A stretch of DNA of 64,000 nucleotides from Mixophyes australis (Eukaryota > Chordata > Amphibia > Anura > Limnodynastidae). Positions 1-16,601 of this stretch are shown one piece after another. The position numbers were made by a program, and so were the translations under genes. The notes beneath the pieces are model-generated. The model was not told where the DNA came from, did no database searches, and was given only the letters and a program-made list of their open reading frames with translations. Location: assembly GCA_036250195.1 (NCBI GenBank), contig JAVHZZ010000004.1:162604869-162668868 (forward strand), given 5' to 3'. Every line of letters starts with the position of its first letter. Positions within the stretch are counted from its first letter, which is position 1.

Positions 1-574
1 CTCTCCGCTATTATAAGACACTTCTGCAAACTGGAGTGCACCTAAATTTGTGCCAAACATCACAACAAAAGACAGAACACTAGCTATTTTAGAACAACCC
101 CTTTCATGAAAACCTTTCAGTTTAGCCTCCTGTATGACTTAAATGAATCATGAATAATCATTATTACACATGGCAATCTGGGCATTTGTATCTTTCTTTT
201 ACATTTGGCAAAGTGCTCCCGGAAATGAGAGTGCAAAGTGAAGGTGCAAGGTATAGGACAGGAACTGATCTCCTCCGGTTTAGAGCTTTGCGGAATGGAA
301 ATGGTCATAAACCCCTTCCCCCCCCTGCAATGAATATCCCTAAAATGCCTAATCTCCATCACTTTATTTAATTTCAGCATTTGCACTCTGCAAATTAAAA
401 CGTAATTTCTGATTGTCAAGTGTGTGTCATTGATGAGCACCAATATGTGTAAGTGAGGTTAGGGTATGTGACCATTATTATGTACAGTATATATGTTTGC
501 AGAAGGGATTAATCGTGACACCTGAAATATTTATTTTCACAATGCTGAGCCATTTCTTTGCACTAGTATAAAAT
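1..574. other. Intronic sequence, nothing recognised
   Basis: AT-rich sequence lying inside a camk1d intron, upstream of the first exon seen here. Short open frames on both strands (up to about 108 codons) show no recognisable domain. The 5' part of the adjacent Penelope-like element may begin a little before 575; its exact 5' border is not visible. Confidence 0.6.
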
Positions 575-2629
575 ATTTATCCAGTTGAGTCGAGAGGAAC
601 ATATATTGATATGTTTGGTGAATTGGTAAAAAGAGATCTATATAAATTAGCCAACACCAAACTAAGGATAAAATCTAATCTGACTAAAAATGAGAAATTG
701 GCTTAAGAGGTACTTATTAAAGATGAAGAAATAATAATAAAGCCAGCTGATAAAGGAGGTGGGCTGGTTATTTTAAATAGACAAGACTATATAAAAGAAT
801 CGATGAGATTGGTAAATGATTCCGATTTCTATAAAAAATTAGTAATAGATCCTACGAATATTTTTTAGTCTAAATTAGAGGAATTGTTAATAAAAGGGCT
901 GAATGATAAACTTCTTAATCAGAGTGAATTTGATTATATTCTGAATAAGCACCCACGGATTGCTACGTTTTATTATCTACCTAAGATTCACAAACAATTG
1001 GTGAATCCCCCGGGACGTCCTATAGTCTCGGGGATTGATTCCCTGACTGCACATTTGTCTGAATTCATAGATTTTCATTTGAAAAAAGATGTATTAGGTT
1101 TGAGATCGTATATTAAAGATTCTACTCAAATATTGCAGATTATAAAAAATCTTCAATGGAACACCAATTATTTCTGGTGTACTATAGATGTACAGTCTTT
1201 GTACGCGGCAATACCACATCTGAAGGGGATACAAGCTGTTAAAGAATGTTTGTCTAGTGACGGAAATTTGAATATATCACAGTGTGAATTTATTTTGGAA
1301 TGTACTAAGTATATTTTAGAACATAATTTTTTTACCTTTCTGGGCCAGTTTTTCCATCAGGTGCGAGGGACTGCGATAGGCAGTTCCTTCGCACCAAGTT
1401 ATGCTAACATTTATATGGGATACTGGGAGAGTAAAGTGATTTATGCAAATACAGTTTACACGGAGAAAATTGTCTTATTTAAACGCTTTATAGATGATAT
1501 AATAATCATCTGGAAAGGGACTGAATTGGAATTCCATTCATTTGTTCAGGAAATTAATGTTAATGAGTTTGAATTAAAATTCACATCCGTCATCGATAAA
1601 GATAAGATTGAATTTCTGGACTTAGTATTAGATACCAACTCATTTGAAGAAAAACATCACATTGATACTTATACCTTTTTTAAAAAAGTTGATAGTAATA
1701 ACTATATAGATTATAAGAGTTGTCATATGAGACGATGGAAGGATAATATTCCCGTCTCTCAGCTGATAAGGATTAAACGGAATTGTCAAGATTTGGATAC
1801 TTTTGAAAAGCAGGCTTCAGTTCTTCTAAAAAAAAATTTAGAACGGGGTTACCCTGAAAAACTCCTATTAGAGAGTTTGAATAAGGTGAGACAATATGAC
1901 AGGACCCAATTATTAACGTATAAAGATAAAAAACAAGAGGCGAATTTTAATACTTTTGATTGTGCCTTTATTACCACATTTAATGTGGCTAATAAACAGA
2001 TTATAAAAACTTTGGAGAAACACTGGGGAGTATTGAAATTAGACTCAGGATTATCAAGTGTGTTACCCGTGAAACCCCGCATTATTTTTAAAAAACCTAA
2101 GGCCTTAAAAGGTTTGTTAGCTCCGTCACATCTAAAAGAGTTATCAAGTATAAATAAAAATAAATGGTTACAACCAACAAAAGGATTTTTTGCATGCGGG
2201 CATTGCAAAGCATGCAAATATGTACATAGTAACCATAAATCCTTTTCCGATATATCTAACAATAAAGAAAGAGTGATCCAATCTTTCATGAATTGTAATA
2301 CCACATATGTGGTTTACCTTTTGGAATGTGGATGTGGGAAAAAATATGTGGGTAAAACCAAAAGAGCAGTAAAAACACGAGTTTTCGAACAATTACGTAA
2401 CATCCAGCACAAGATTGATAACCATAGCATACCGAGACATTTTTCAACTTGTCACGGTGCTAATCCTGAGTCATTACGTTTTAAGGCAATCGAGCATGTT
2501 CAAATGAATCTTAGAGGAGGAGATTTATTGTTAAAATTATCCCAAAGGGAAACATTTTGGATTTACACACTCAATACCTTTGTACCGTGGGGACTTAATG
2601 AAGGATGCGAAGTGACCCCCTTTTTATAA
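575..2629 (+). pseudogene. Penelope-like element ORF: reverse transcriptase plus GIY-YIG endonuclease, two in-frame stops
   Basis: Single-ORF retroelement protein combining a telomerase-like reverse transcriptase with a GIY-YIG nuclease, the hallmark of Penelope-like elements; it would copy its RNA at a nicked target. In one frame I read the N-terminal block (IIIKPADKGGGLVILN near 728-776), the palm motif FIDDIIIIW with catalytic FIDD at 1487-1498, a Cys-rich CGHCKAC motif near 2190-2215, and a GIY-YIG core (YVVYLLEC...KKYVGKT) near 2305-2358, ending at TAA 2627-2629. The frame from 869 to the end (587 codons) is uninterrupted, but TAA at 704-706 and TAG at 866-868 break the N-terminal part, so this copy is probably dead or recently inactivated. 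No start codon is assigned because the 5' part may be truncated. It lies in the same orientation as camk1d, inside an intron. Domain assignment is by motif reading, not by search. Confidence 0.9.
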
Positions 2630-3143
2630 AAGGTTGAAACTTAATGTGGTTGCTGTTTCTGTGATTTCTGCCTCTGCCTTTCTCCGTGTTTTGTTTCTGC
2701 TGTTATCTTTTATTTGTTGTATGCTTTTTATATTAAATATTAAACCTTATGTATGTATGAGGTTATACCTTGTATACAAAAGTTTTTTTAAAGAGATTGT
2801 TAATTTGTGCAAGTACTGAGAATTATATTGAATAAGTGTGATGTGGTTCACCTGTGAAACAATTAATGAACTCCCTAGAAATAGGTGAGTTGTGATGTAA
2901 TAATCCACGCCTCCTGATGAAGTCCTAATGGATGAAACGCGTAGAGGTGACTATGGATACTCTCTGATTTCGAGCTGCTGCAGATAGAGCCGTTCGTATA
3001 TGGATATCAGATTTGAGCTGTTATACTATTTATGCCTGAATATTTTTACCATCTGGTTCGTGCATTTTTATTGTTTGAAATAAAACTTTTAAACTTGGAT
3101 AATACACCATGGAAGCGCCCCTTCTTTTGTGATATTTTAGGAA

Positions 3144-3146
<3 letters not shown>
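2630..3146 (+). repeat. 3' untranslated tail of the Penelope-like element
   Basis: AT-rich non-coding tail following the GIY-YIG ORF. It carries the CTGATGA...GAAACGCG box at 2914-2941 typical of Penelope terminal regions, and ends at the TA/TG microsatellite. Its last part (near 3098-3130, around GGAAGCGCCCC) matches, in inverted form, the segment that begins at 3262, which places the element's 3' end close to 3146. Confidence 0.65.
2914..2941 (+). ncRNA. Hammerhead-ribozyme-like core in the Penelope tail
   Basis: CTGATGA (2914-2920) is followed by a short stem-loop (GTCC, loop TAAT, GGAT with one G-U pair) and GAAAC (2934-2938). This order, CUGANGA - stem II - GAAA, is the conserved hammerhead core, and Penelope-like elements are known to carry hammerhead motifs. 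There is an extra A before stem II, and I cannot show stems I and III, so activity is unproven and the motif may be decayed. Confidence 0.4.
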
Positions 3147-3184
<38 letters not shown>

Positions 3185-3199
3185 ATATATATATATATA

Positions 3200-3250
<51 letters not shown>
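3147..3250. repeat. TA/TG dinucleotide microsatellite
   Basis: About 100 bp of alternating (TA)n and (TG)n runs, sitting between two Penelope-type 3' tails that point toward each other. The apparent reading frames here (IYIYIY and similar) are artefacts of the repeat. Confidence 0.95.
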
Positions 3251-3254
<4 letters not shown>

Positions 3255-3261
3255 ATAGATA

Positions 3262-3700
3262 AACAAGTATGGCGCTCCAATGTGTAGTATTGATAGTAAT
3301 ATGGGAAGATGTAATAAAATGCGTACCATATAGATGAAATCAATGATCGTGTGGTAGAAACGGAGTTCCTCTTCTGAGGTAATGTCTCCCCCTCTCCAAT
3401 AATAGCGATAATGTGGGTCAAAAAATAGAAAAACACAGATAGTGTAATAGAGTTGATGTACTATGTCACCATATGTGATAAACCTCCACCAGGATCAAAT
3501 GTTAGCCCGGCACCAAATGGGTTAATCTTATGAGTCCACCTCCAAAACACACCAACAGCTTATACTGCGTACCAGATGCTGCAGAGTGAACTATATAGTT
3601 GTAATAACGATGCCAATAGCAACCACAGCTCAACGCGTTTCGTCCCAACACAGTGGGACTTCCTCAGGAGCATATATAATCTTAGCCCTCATTTCCTGTG
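3262..3700 (-). repeat. Inverted second Penelope-type 3' tail
   Basis: Read on the minus strand this segment has the same plan as 2910-3146: a CTGAGGA / stem-loop / GAAACGCG box (3634-3667), several hundred AT-rich bases, then a terminal block around TTGGAGCGCCATACTTG (3263-3282) that is homologous to the end of the plus-strand tail. No reverse-transcriptase sequence is attached, so it is a tail-only copy. Its limit near 3700 is approximate. Confidence 0.55.
3637..3667 (-). ncRNA. Second hammerhead-like core (minus strand)
   Basis: On the minus strand: CTGAGGA, then a perfect 6-bp stem GTCCCA/TGGGAC with a 6-nt loop, then GAAAC. CTGAGGA fits the CUGANGA consensus because position 7 is free. 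As at 2914, one extra A separates the core from stem II, so the two motifs share the same deviation. Stems I and III are not demonstrated. Confidence 0.4.
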
Positions 3701-6900
<3,200 letters not shown>

Positions 6901-6949
6901 TAAATACTTATATGCTCAGGGTTTGTTCAACCGATTGGTTAATGAGTGT

Positions 6950-7260
6950 TTAGTTTAGTTCCAGATGGAACACAATGAGCTTCATGTAGAGTTGGACGTA
7001 AGTCCTTATTTTGTGTGTGTAAAATATGTCCGTATGCAAATTCTGGAGTATCTTACACTTATGGCTCCTTGCTCTTAGAGAGGCAGTATGGGGGAGGGAA
7101 TGAATGTTCATGTGTAGGCAAAGTACAGTAAGGGTGTATTTATGTAATTGCAACACAATTAGACGTGGACGCCTCCACAGATAGGCCTCTCAGCAGGTGT
7201 AGCTCTTGTGGGTGCCTGACCCCTGGGGCAAAGATCCGTGGTGATGATGATGATTGTTGC
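6950..7260. repeat. Dispersed repeat shared with 58240-58500
   Basis: A stretch beginning near TCTTAGAGAGGCAGTATGG and running through GTAATTGCA, ACGCCT..., the GGTGTAGCTCTTGTGGGTGCC block and GTGGTGATGATGATTG is recognisably the same as 58240-58500. Unclassified; no coding capacity or terminal repeats seen. Confidence 0.5.
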
Positions 7261-10163
<2,903 letters not shown>

Positions 10164-12086
10164 CACATAGAAGAAGTCAGAAAGAGATATACCGACGCAC
10201 CAGATAATCATATACCCAGTCTATTATTGTAATATTTGTTATCATATGACTGGGTTGGTGCACCCTACACACGTTGGGCTAATATTCACAAAGATAAGTA
10301 GAGAGTAGAAAACGTGTATATTAGGGGCACTCTATGATTGTTTATTTATATAAAACATACATTTTAATGGTTCATTTAAAACGATAGTAGAGTCCCAAAA
10401 TAGTACCTTAGTACCACTAGTAGCGAAATAAAACCAAAATAATAATCAAAATAAATTTGTTAAAAAGACAGAACCAACTACCTGGCCTCGCTGTGTAATG
10501 TGTTTTACAATTCCCTTAATTATATTATATCTAGGTAATATCGATCATCATGCTGTCCAGGTGTCTGGCATAATAAGCAGTTTAACCAAATCAGTATAGA
10601 CACTATTGGAAGTGCAAGAGAGATGAGCTATATCATTACAAACAGTTCCTATTTGCGTACATATGATGTTCTAAATCTAATACAAATGGATTATATCCTT
10701 TCAATACTTTATTGATGGAGGGAGAGACAATTTAATAAAGTTGAATACCTAACATTTGGAACAGAATCAAAACCATCATATTTTCTTTTATAAGGTAATT
10801 AGGTCTAGATATTCTAATATAGTAAGAGTTGGTAGCGTGATTATATTATATCCCGTTATACACAACTGTGATCTCCTTTGTCGCAGAGAATACCAAAGTA
10901 GCTACTATCTAGTACCACTCCCTAATGAAATTGGTATAGTGTCCCTCTCAGGACTGCAAACAAATCCTAACGTGCTGACTATAACCACGCTCCCCTCTAG
11001 ACAAAGCTGTAGGGTAAGGTATTCATGTAGTATCAGACCCCCTCTGTTATATTATTGCCCCTTAATTTATAAAAGCATATCTCCCTAGTTTATACACATA
11101 GCGGCAGCATGAGTCACACATGTAAGCAACACAGCGAGGTGAACGCCGATGCACGTTTCGCTTACTCTATTTAACAAGGCCTTGTTAAAGCGAGTAAGCG
11201 AAACGCGCGTCGGCGTTCGCCTCGCTGTGTTGCTTACATGTGTGACTCATGCTGCCGCTATGTGTATAAACTAGGGAGATATGCTTTTATAAATTAAGGG
11301 GCTATAATATAACAGAGGGGGTCTGATACTACATGAATACCTTACCCCACAGCTTTGTCTAGAGGGGAGCGTGGTTATAGTCAGCACGTTAGGATTTGTT
11401 TGCAGTCCTGAGAGGGACACTATACCAATTTCATTAGGGAGTGGTACTAGATAGTAGCTACTTTGGTATTCTCTGCGACAAAGGAGATCACAGTTGTGTA
11501 TAACGGGATATAATATAATCACGCTACCAACTCTTACTATATTAGAATATCTAGACCTAATTACCTTATAAAAGAAAATATGATGGTTTTGATTCTGTTC
11601 CAAATGTTAGGTATTCAACTTTATTAAATTGTCTCTCCCTCCATCAATAAAGTATTGAAAGGATATAATCCATTTGTATTAGATTTATAACATCATATGT
11701 ACGCAAATAGGAACTGTTTGTAATGATATAGCTCATCTCTCTTGTACTTCTAATAGTGTCTATACTGATTTGGTTAAACTGCTTATTATGCCAGACACCT
11801 GGACAGCATGATGATCGATATTACCTAGATATAATATTATTAAGGGAATTGTAAAACACATTACACAGCGAGGCCAGGCAGTTGGTTCTGTCTTTTTAAC
11901 AAATTTATTTTGATTATTATTTTGGTTTTATTTCGCTACTAGTGGTACTAAGGTACTATTTTGGGACTCTACTATCATTTTAAATGAACCATTAAAATGT
12001 ATGTTTTATATAAATAAACAATAATAGAGTGCCCCTAATATACACATTTTCTACTCTCTACTTATCTTTGTGCACATAGAAGAAGT
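10164..12086. mobile_element. Foldback insertion: 1.79-kb zero-loop palindrome with 14-bp target duplications
   Basis: Arms at 10287-11179 and 11180-12072 are reverse complements with no spacer and no indels; positions on the two sides always sum to 22359, and I counted about 15 mismatches in 893 bp. A 109-bp non-palindromic tail (10178-10286) precedes the left arm. Flanking direct repeats CACATAGAAGAAGT occur at 10164-10177 and 12073-12086, so the whole 1,895-bp block behaves as one insertion. Such a long duplication is more like a target-primed retroelement than a DNA transposon. The arms carry a GAAACGCG box (11200-11207; its decayed mirror at 11154-11160), the sequence mark of the Penelope tails at 2.9 and 3.6 kb, so an inverted dimer of a Penelope-type terminal region is my best guess. 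The 110-codon frame present once in each arm has no recognisable domain. Confidence 0.8.
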
Positions 12087-12525
12087 GTCAATAGAGGGAA
12101 GAGGCGAGATTTGAATTAACAATCTTAGTGAATAATGTAAATCATACTTGCCAACTTTTTTGTTCTTCCCTCTGGGAGATCCTGGAGAGGAGGTGAAGTT
12201 TTAGAACGGAGGGGGCTGTTTGTAAATGACCTCCTATGAGTTTCCTCTGTAATTTCACTGGAGAATATTAGAAGGGTGAGGATTTCTGCCCAACCTTGGA
12301 TAGGACGAGCTTGAGCCCCCAACTTCAATAGAAATCTGGCACCACTATAGATTTCTGTTCAGTGACGCATGATAGAGCTGTTTCTCCTTAGCTACACCTT
12401 TTATGCAGGTTTTAAACTTGACAAGAACTATATGTTTACAATTCAAATTGCTGTTTACTAAACTTTCCCTGTGTATGTTACCTATACTGGGCATTTAGAC
12501 TTTACTAGTCCATTGGCTACTTTGG
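12087..12525. other. Intron segment with repeat-like sequence, unclassified
   Basis: 12140-12350 (CATACTTGCCAACTTTTTT followed by GGGAGATCCTGGAGAGGAGG) resembles a common frog interspersed repeat, but I cannot assign it to a family. Confidence 0.35.
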
Positions 12526-12836
12526 GCCAGGGCCATAGCCGGATTAAGGGGGGGGCACAGGGGGCACATGCCCCGGGCCCCCCTCTCTCCGAGGGCCCCC
12601 CGCTGCCGCGCTCCTAACCTCTGTTTTTTTTTTATTCTCCTTTTTTTCTTTTTTTTTTCAATGGCGGCTCCCCGGTGGCGGCGCCTGCGGGGAGGGGGGG
12701 CTTTGCGGGCTGGCATGTTCAGGGCTCCCTTCGTTGGTGGGGGGAGCAGGGTAGTAAAAGAAAGAGAAAAAAAAAAAAGATATACTCACCTCACCGCGGC
12801 GCTGGTGTCCCTCCTCCTCCCTCTCTGCACTATTAA

Positions 12837-12884
12837 CACTGAATGACAGGCGTGATGTCATCAAGGCACGCCTGTCATTCAGTG
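12837..12884. repeat. Perfect 18-bp hairpin inside the outer hAT element
   Basis: CACTGAATGACAGGCGTG (12837-12854) and its exact inverse (12867-12884) enclose a 12-nt loop with a TGATGTCATCA core. Its role is unknown; it may be an old subterminal structure of the transposon. Confidence 0.8.
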
Positions 12885-12970
12885 AGGAGCAGCACGGAGA
12901 GGACCAGGAAAGAAACAATAAGACAGAAGAGAAGAAAGAAGCTAAAAGAAAGGTAAGTAAAAAAAAAAAA

Positions 12971-13985
12971 GGGGGGGAGAAGAAAGGCACAGTATGGAGG
13001 AAAAAGGGGGAGAAGAGAGGCACAGTAAGGGAAAAAGGGGGAGAAGAGAGGCACAGTAAGGAAAAAAGGGGGATAAGAAAGGCACAGTATGGAGGAAAAA
13101 GGGGGAGAAGAGAGGCACAGTAAGGAAAAAAGGGGGAGAAGAGAGGCACAGTAAGGAAAAAAGGGGGAGAAGAGAGGCACAGTAAGGAAAAAGGGGGAGA
13201 AGAGTGGCACAGTAAGGAAAAAGGGGGAGAAGAGAGGCACAGTAAGGAAAAAGGGGGAGAAGAGAGGCACAGTAAGGAAAAAAGGGGGAGAAGAGAGGCA
13301 CAGTAAGGAAAAAGGGGGATATGAAAGGCACAGTATGGAGGAAAAAGGGGGAGAAGAGAGGCACAGTAAGGAAAAAAGGGGGAGAAGAGAGGCACAGTAA
13401 GGAAAAAAGGGGGAGAAGAGAGGCACAGTAAGGAAAAAGGGGGAGAAGAGAGGCACAGTAAGGAAAAAAGGGGGAGAAGAAAGGCACAGTATGGAGGAAA
13501 AAGGGGGAGAAGAGAGGCACAGTAAGGAAAAAAGGGGGATAAGAAAGGCACAGTAAGGAAAAAGGGGGAGAAGAGAGGCACAGTAAGGAAAAAGGGGGAG
13601 AAGAGAGGCACAGTAAGGAAAAAAGGGGGAGAAGAGAGGCACAGTAAGGAAAAAAGGGGGAGAAGAGAGGCACATTAAGGAAAAAAGGGGGAGATGAAAG
13701 GCACAGTATGGAGGAAAAAGGGGAAGAAGAGAGGCACAGTAAGGAAAAAGGGGGAGAAGAGAGGCACAGTAAGGAAAAAGGGGGAGAAGAGAGGCATAGT
13801 AAGGAGAAAGGTGGAGAAGAGAGGCACAGTAAGGAAAAAAGGGGGAGAAGAGAGGCACAGTAAGGAAAAAAGGGGGATATGAAAGGCACAGTATGGAGGA
13901 AAAAGGGGGAGAAGAGAGGCACAGTAAGGAAAAAGGGGGAGAAGAGAGGCACAGTAAGGAAAAAGGGAGAGAGACACAGCATGAG
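12971..13985. repeat. Purine-rich minisatellite, about 30-bp unit
   Basis: Over thirty tandem copies of a unit reading GGAAAAAGGGGGAGAAGAGA followed by GGCACAGTAA, with one-base A-run or G-run changes and a recurrent variant containing GGCACAGTATGGAGG. One strand is almost pure purine. Because 30 is a multiple of three, the minus strand carries long repetitive frames (up to 377 codons) that are not genes. Confidence 0.95.
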
Positions 13986-14846
13986 GAAAAAGGGGGGGAG
14001 AGAGGCACAATAGTGGGGACAATTAATTAATTTAAGATGGGGTGGTTTGGGCGCTACTGAATGTGGGGGTGAGTTTGGGAAGAATGAGGTCCCTTTATTA
14101 AATGTGCCTATGAATTATTTAATGGTAGAGACGGTTGCGGGAAATAGGTATATTTCTGAAATGTAAATACTATTAATTTATTGCTGGGGCTGTTTGTAGG
14201 GAGGGAAATAGGTTTATTTATTAAATGTGTATACTATCATTTTAATGTTGGGGCTGGAGGAAGGACTAATTATTAATCATGGGTGGTAATGATTTAACGC
14301 TGGGGGTGGCTGTAATTTTCTAAATGTACCCATTTTTTTTTTCTAAATAGGGCCCCTAACATTCCAGCATTCAGACAAGCGGCAACTAAAGAAACCTGCA
14401 GCACAGGTGGTGAAAGTGAGAAGAACAGGTAGGAGAGAGCAGCAAAGTCTGTGAAATATTGTTATTCTAGTGGGACAATCCCAATTGTTGGTGACCGTTC
14501 AATGGTGTACACAACAATGCAGGTTTTTTGTCTGTAGGAGGGTGGCCTGGCCATGCCCAATGATGCATTATCAATGGTAGTTTAATTTGCGGTATCATTG
14601 CTAGTTTTAGCGTGCGTTATCATTGCTAGTTTTAGTGTACGTTATCAATGGTATTTTTAATGTATGTTATCATTGCTAGTTTTAATGTGTGGTGTCAATA
14701 CCCATTTTAAAGTGGTGTTTTGATGATTGTTTTAATGTACAGTATTTTAGTTTGTGCAAGCAATGATTTTTCTTATGCAGACAACCTAAGCGAGCCCTCT
14801 GGGAGAGCTGTAAGTGTCATACTGTGGGTTGTAGGTGATGTAATGC

Positions 14847-16601
14847 AGGATGTGCAGGGCCTGATTAAGGGTTCTGGCCGCCCTAGGCCAATACAGCCGC
14901 AGCGCCCCCCCCCCCCCCTCCGAATATATAGGTGTATAGGAACACTCCTGAATATGAATGTTCAGGTGTATTCTCCAGCATTCAAATTTAGACAGATTGT
15001 GCCATTGTCTCTTACCTGTCCTTGCTCTTCTCTCTTGCAACTTTGTTATCCTCTCGCTGGCTTCTGGAAAGTTGGAGTCCTTTTTTGAAAATGCAAAAAT
15101 GTATTATAATGCAAACCCTGAATGATTAGGCCCTTTAGTTAAAACAAAACACTCCATTATGGCCAGCTAAAAGTATCCCATTGGACAGGCATATATAAGC
15201 AATATCTGAATATTTGTTGTCAATCAAATACAAACCTCTACCAGCCCCATCTCACTAATATTTAGTATTCTAGTGATTGCTGAGACCACCCATGTGACCA
15301 CCACACAATCATGAGATTCTGCCCCCCAAAGCTGCTCTATTTTTTAAATACCCCCTGCAGCCATTTTCCTTAACCACAACCACCCCCCCCCCACAGCTAT
15401 TTTCCTTAACCCCTGCTGCAGCCATTTTCTTTACCTCCCACCCTGCATCCATCCCCCTTGCAGCTATTTTCCTTACCTCCACTCTGCTAGCTAGCTATCC
15501 CCCCCCCGTCACATCAAAACTCCCTCAGTCACATATATCAGCCCCCCTCCTCTGCCCTCCTTCATACATATCAACCTCTCTACCTCCCTATAGATTTTCA
15601 TGGCAGCCCCCCCCTCCCACCCTATAGATTTGTATGACAGTCCCCCTCTCCCTCCCTATACATATGCATGACAGTCCCCCCTCTCCCTCCCTATAGATAT
15701 GCAGGGTAGTCCCCCCCCCTCCCTATAGATATGCAGGGTAGTTACCCCCCCTCTCTATAGATATGCAGTGTAGTTCCCCCCCCTCCCTATAGATATGCAG
15801 GGTAGTTCCCCCCCTCCCTATAGATATGCAGGGTAGTTTCCCCCCCTCTTTCTATAGATATGCAGGGCAGTTCCCCCTCCCTATAGATATGCAGGGCAGT
15901 TCTCCCCCTCCCTATAGATATGCAGGGCAGTTCCCCCCCTCCCTATAGATATGCAGGGCAGTTCCCCCCCTCCCTATAGATATGCAGGGCAGTTCCCCCC
16001 CCCCCCTCCCTATAGATATGCAGGGCAGTTCCCCCCTCCCTACAGATATGCAGGACAGTTCCCCCCCCCCCCCTCCCTATAGATATGCAGGGCAGTTCCC
16101 CCCCCCTCCCTATAGATATGCAGGGCAGTTCCCCCCCCTCCCTATAGATATGCAGAGCAGTTTCCCCCCCCCCCCCTCCCTCCCTATAGATATGCAGGGC
16201 AGTTCCCCCCCCCTCCCTATAGATATGCAGGGCAGTTCCCCCCTTCACTTACCTGTAGTTGTGCCAGCGTCGCTCCTCTCCTCAGATCAGCAGATAGGAA
16301 GTGAAGACGTCCTGCTTCCTGTCTGCTGCACAGCAACAGGCAGCCTGGCGATTGGCTGTGTGTTGCTAACCACTGACCACCAATGCTTTTGATCGTTGAG
16401 CCCTCCACCCCCCCGCGGCTACCCCCCCCCCCCCCCCCGCACGGCGACCCCCCCTCCCCCACCCCGAAAAAAAATATGAATGAAGAAAATTATTTTTTTT
16501 TAAAAAAAAAAAAAAATACCCACAGTGCCGCGCCCCCCGGGACCCAGCGCCCCAGGCTGCAGCCTGGTCAGCCTAGTGGTTGATCAGGCCCTGAGGATGT
16601 G
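14847..16601. mobile_element. Nested hAT-type element, copy 1 (element 14855-16593)
   Basis: Starts CAGGGCCTGATTAAGG at 14855 and ends ...TGATCAGGCCCTG at 16593, an inverted terminal repeat. It is flanked by the 8-bp duplication AGGATGTG at 14847-14854 and 16594-16601. It sits inside the outer hAT-type element and therefore inserted later. A nearly identical copy is at 41489-43179. There is no transposase; the interior holds a C-rich tandem array and a GC-rich right end with the hairpin CCAGGCTGCAGCCTGG. Confidence 0.88.
15600..16245. repeat. Tandem array in nested hAT copy 1 (about 17 units)
   Basis: Units of about 30-40 bp read CCCTCCCTATAGATATGCAG followed by GGCAGTT and a C-tract of variable length. 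I counted about 17 units, against about 15 in the copy at 42.3-42.8 kb. Proline/glycine-rich reading frames across it are artefacts. The array is not a CRISPR: units are contiguous and there are no unique spacers. Confidence 0.9.

Noticed and set aside
3030..3436. Frames of 76-99 codons with IYIYIY runs
   Set aside because: Translation of the TA/TG microsatellite.
10756..11603. Two mirror-image 110-codon frames in the palindrome arms
   Set aside because: Identical apart from two residues because the arms are copies; composition is not protein-like and no domain is visible. Repetition reflects the palindrome, not coding constraint.
12658..14022. Long minus-strand frames (317, 377, 346 and 115 codons) rich in Pro, Leu, Ser and Phe
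   Set aside because: They are read through the 30-bp purine minisatellite in all three frames; the unit length is a multiple of three, so no stops arise. No start context, domain or splice support.
15600..16250. CRISPR-like regular array (also at 42225-42795)
   Set aside because: Units are contiguous, C-tracts vary, there are no unique spacers or cas genes, and the array is internal to a eukaryotic hAT-type transposon.
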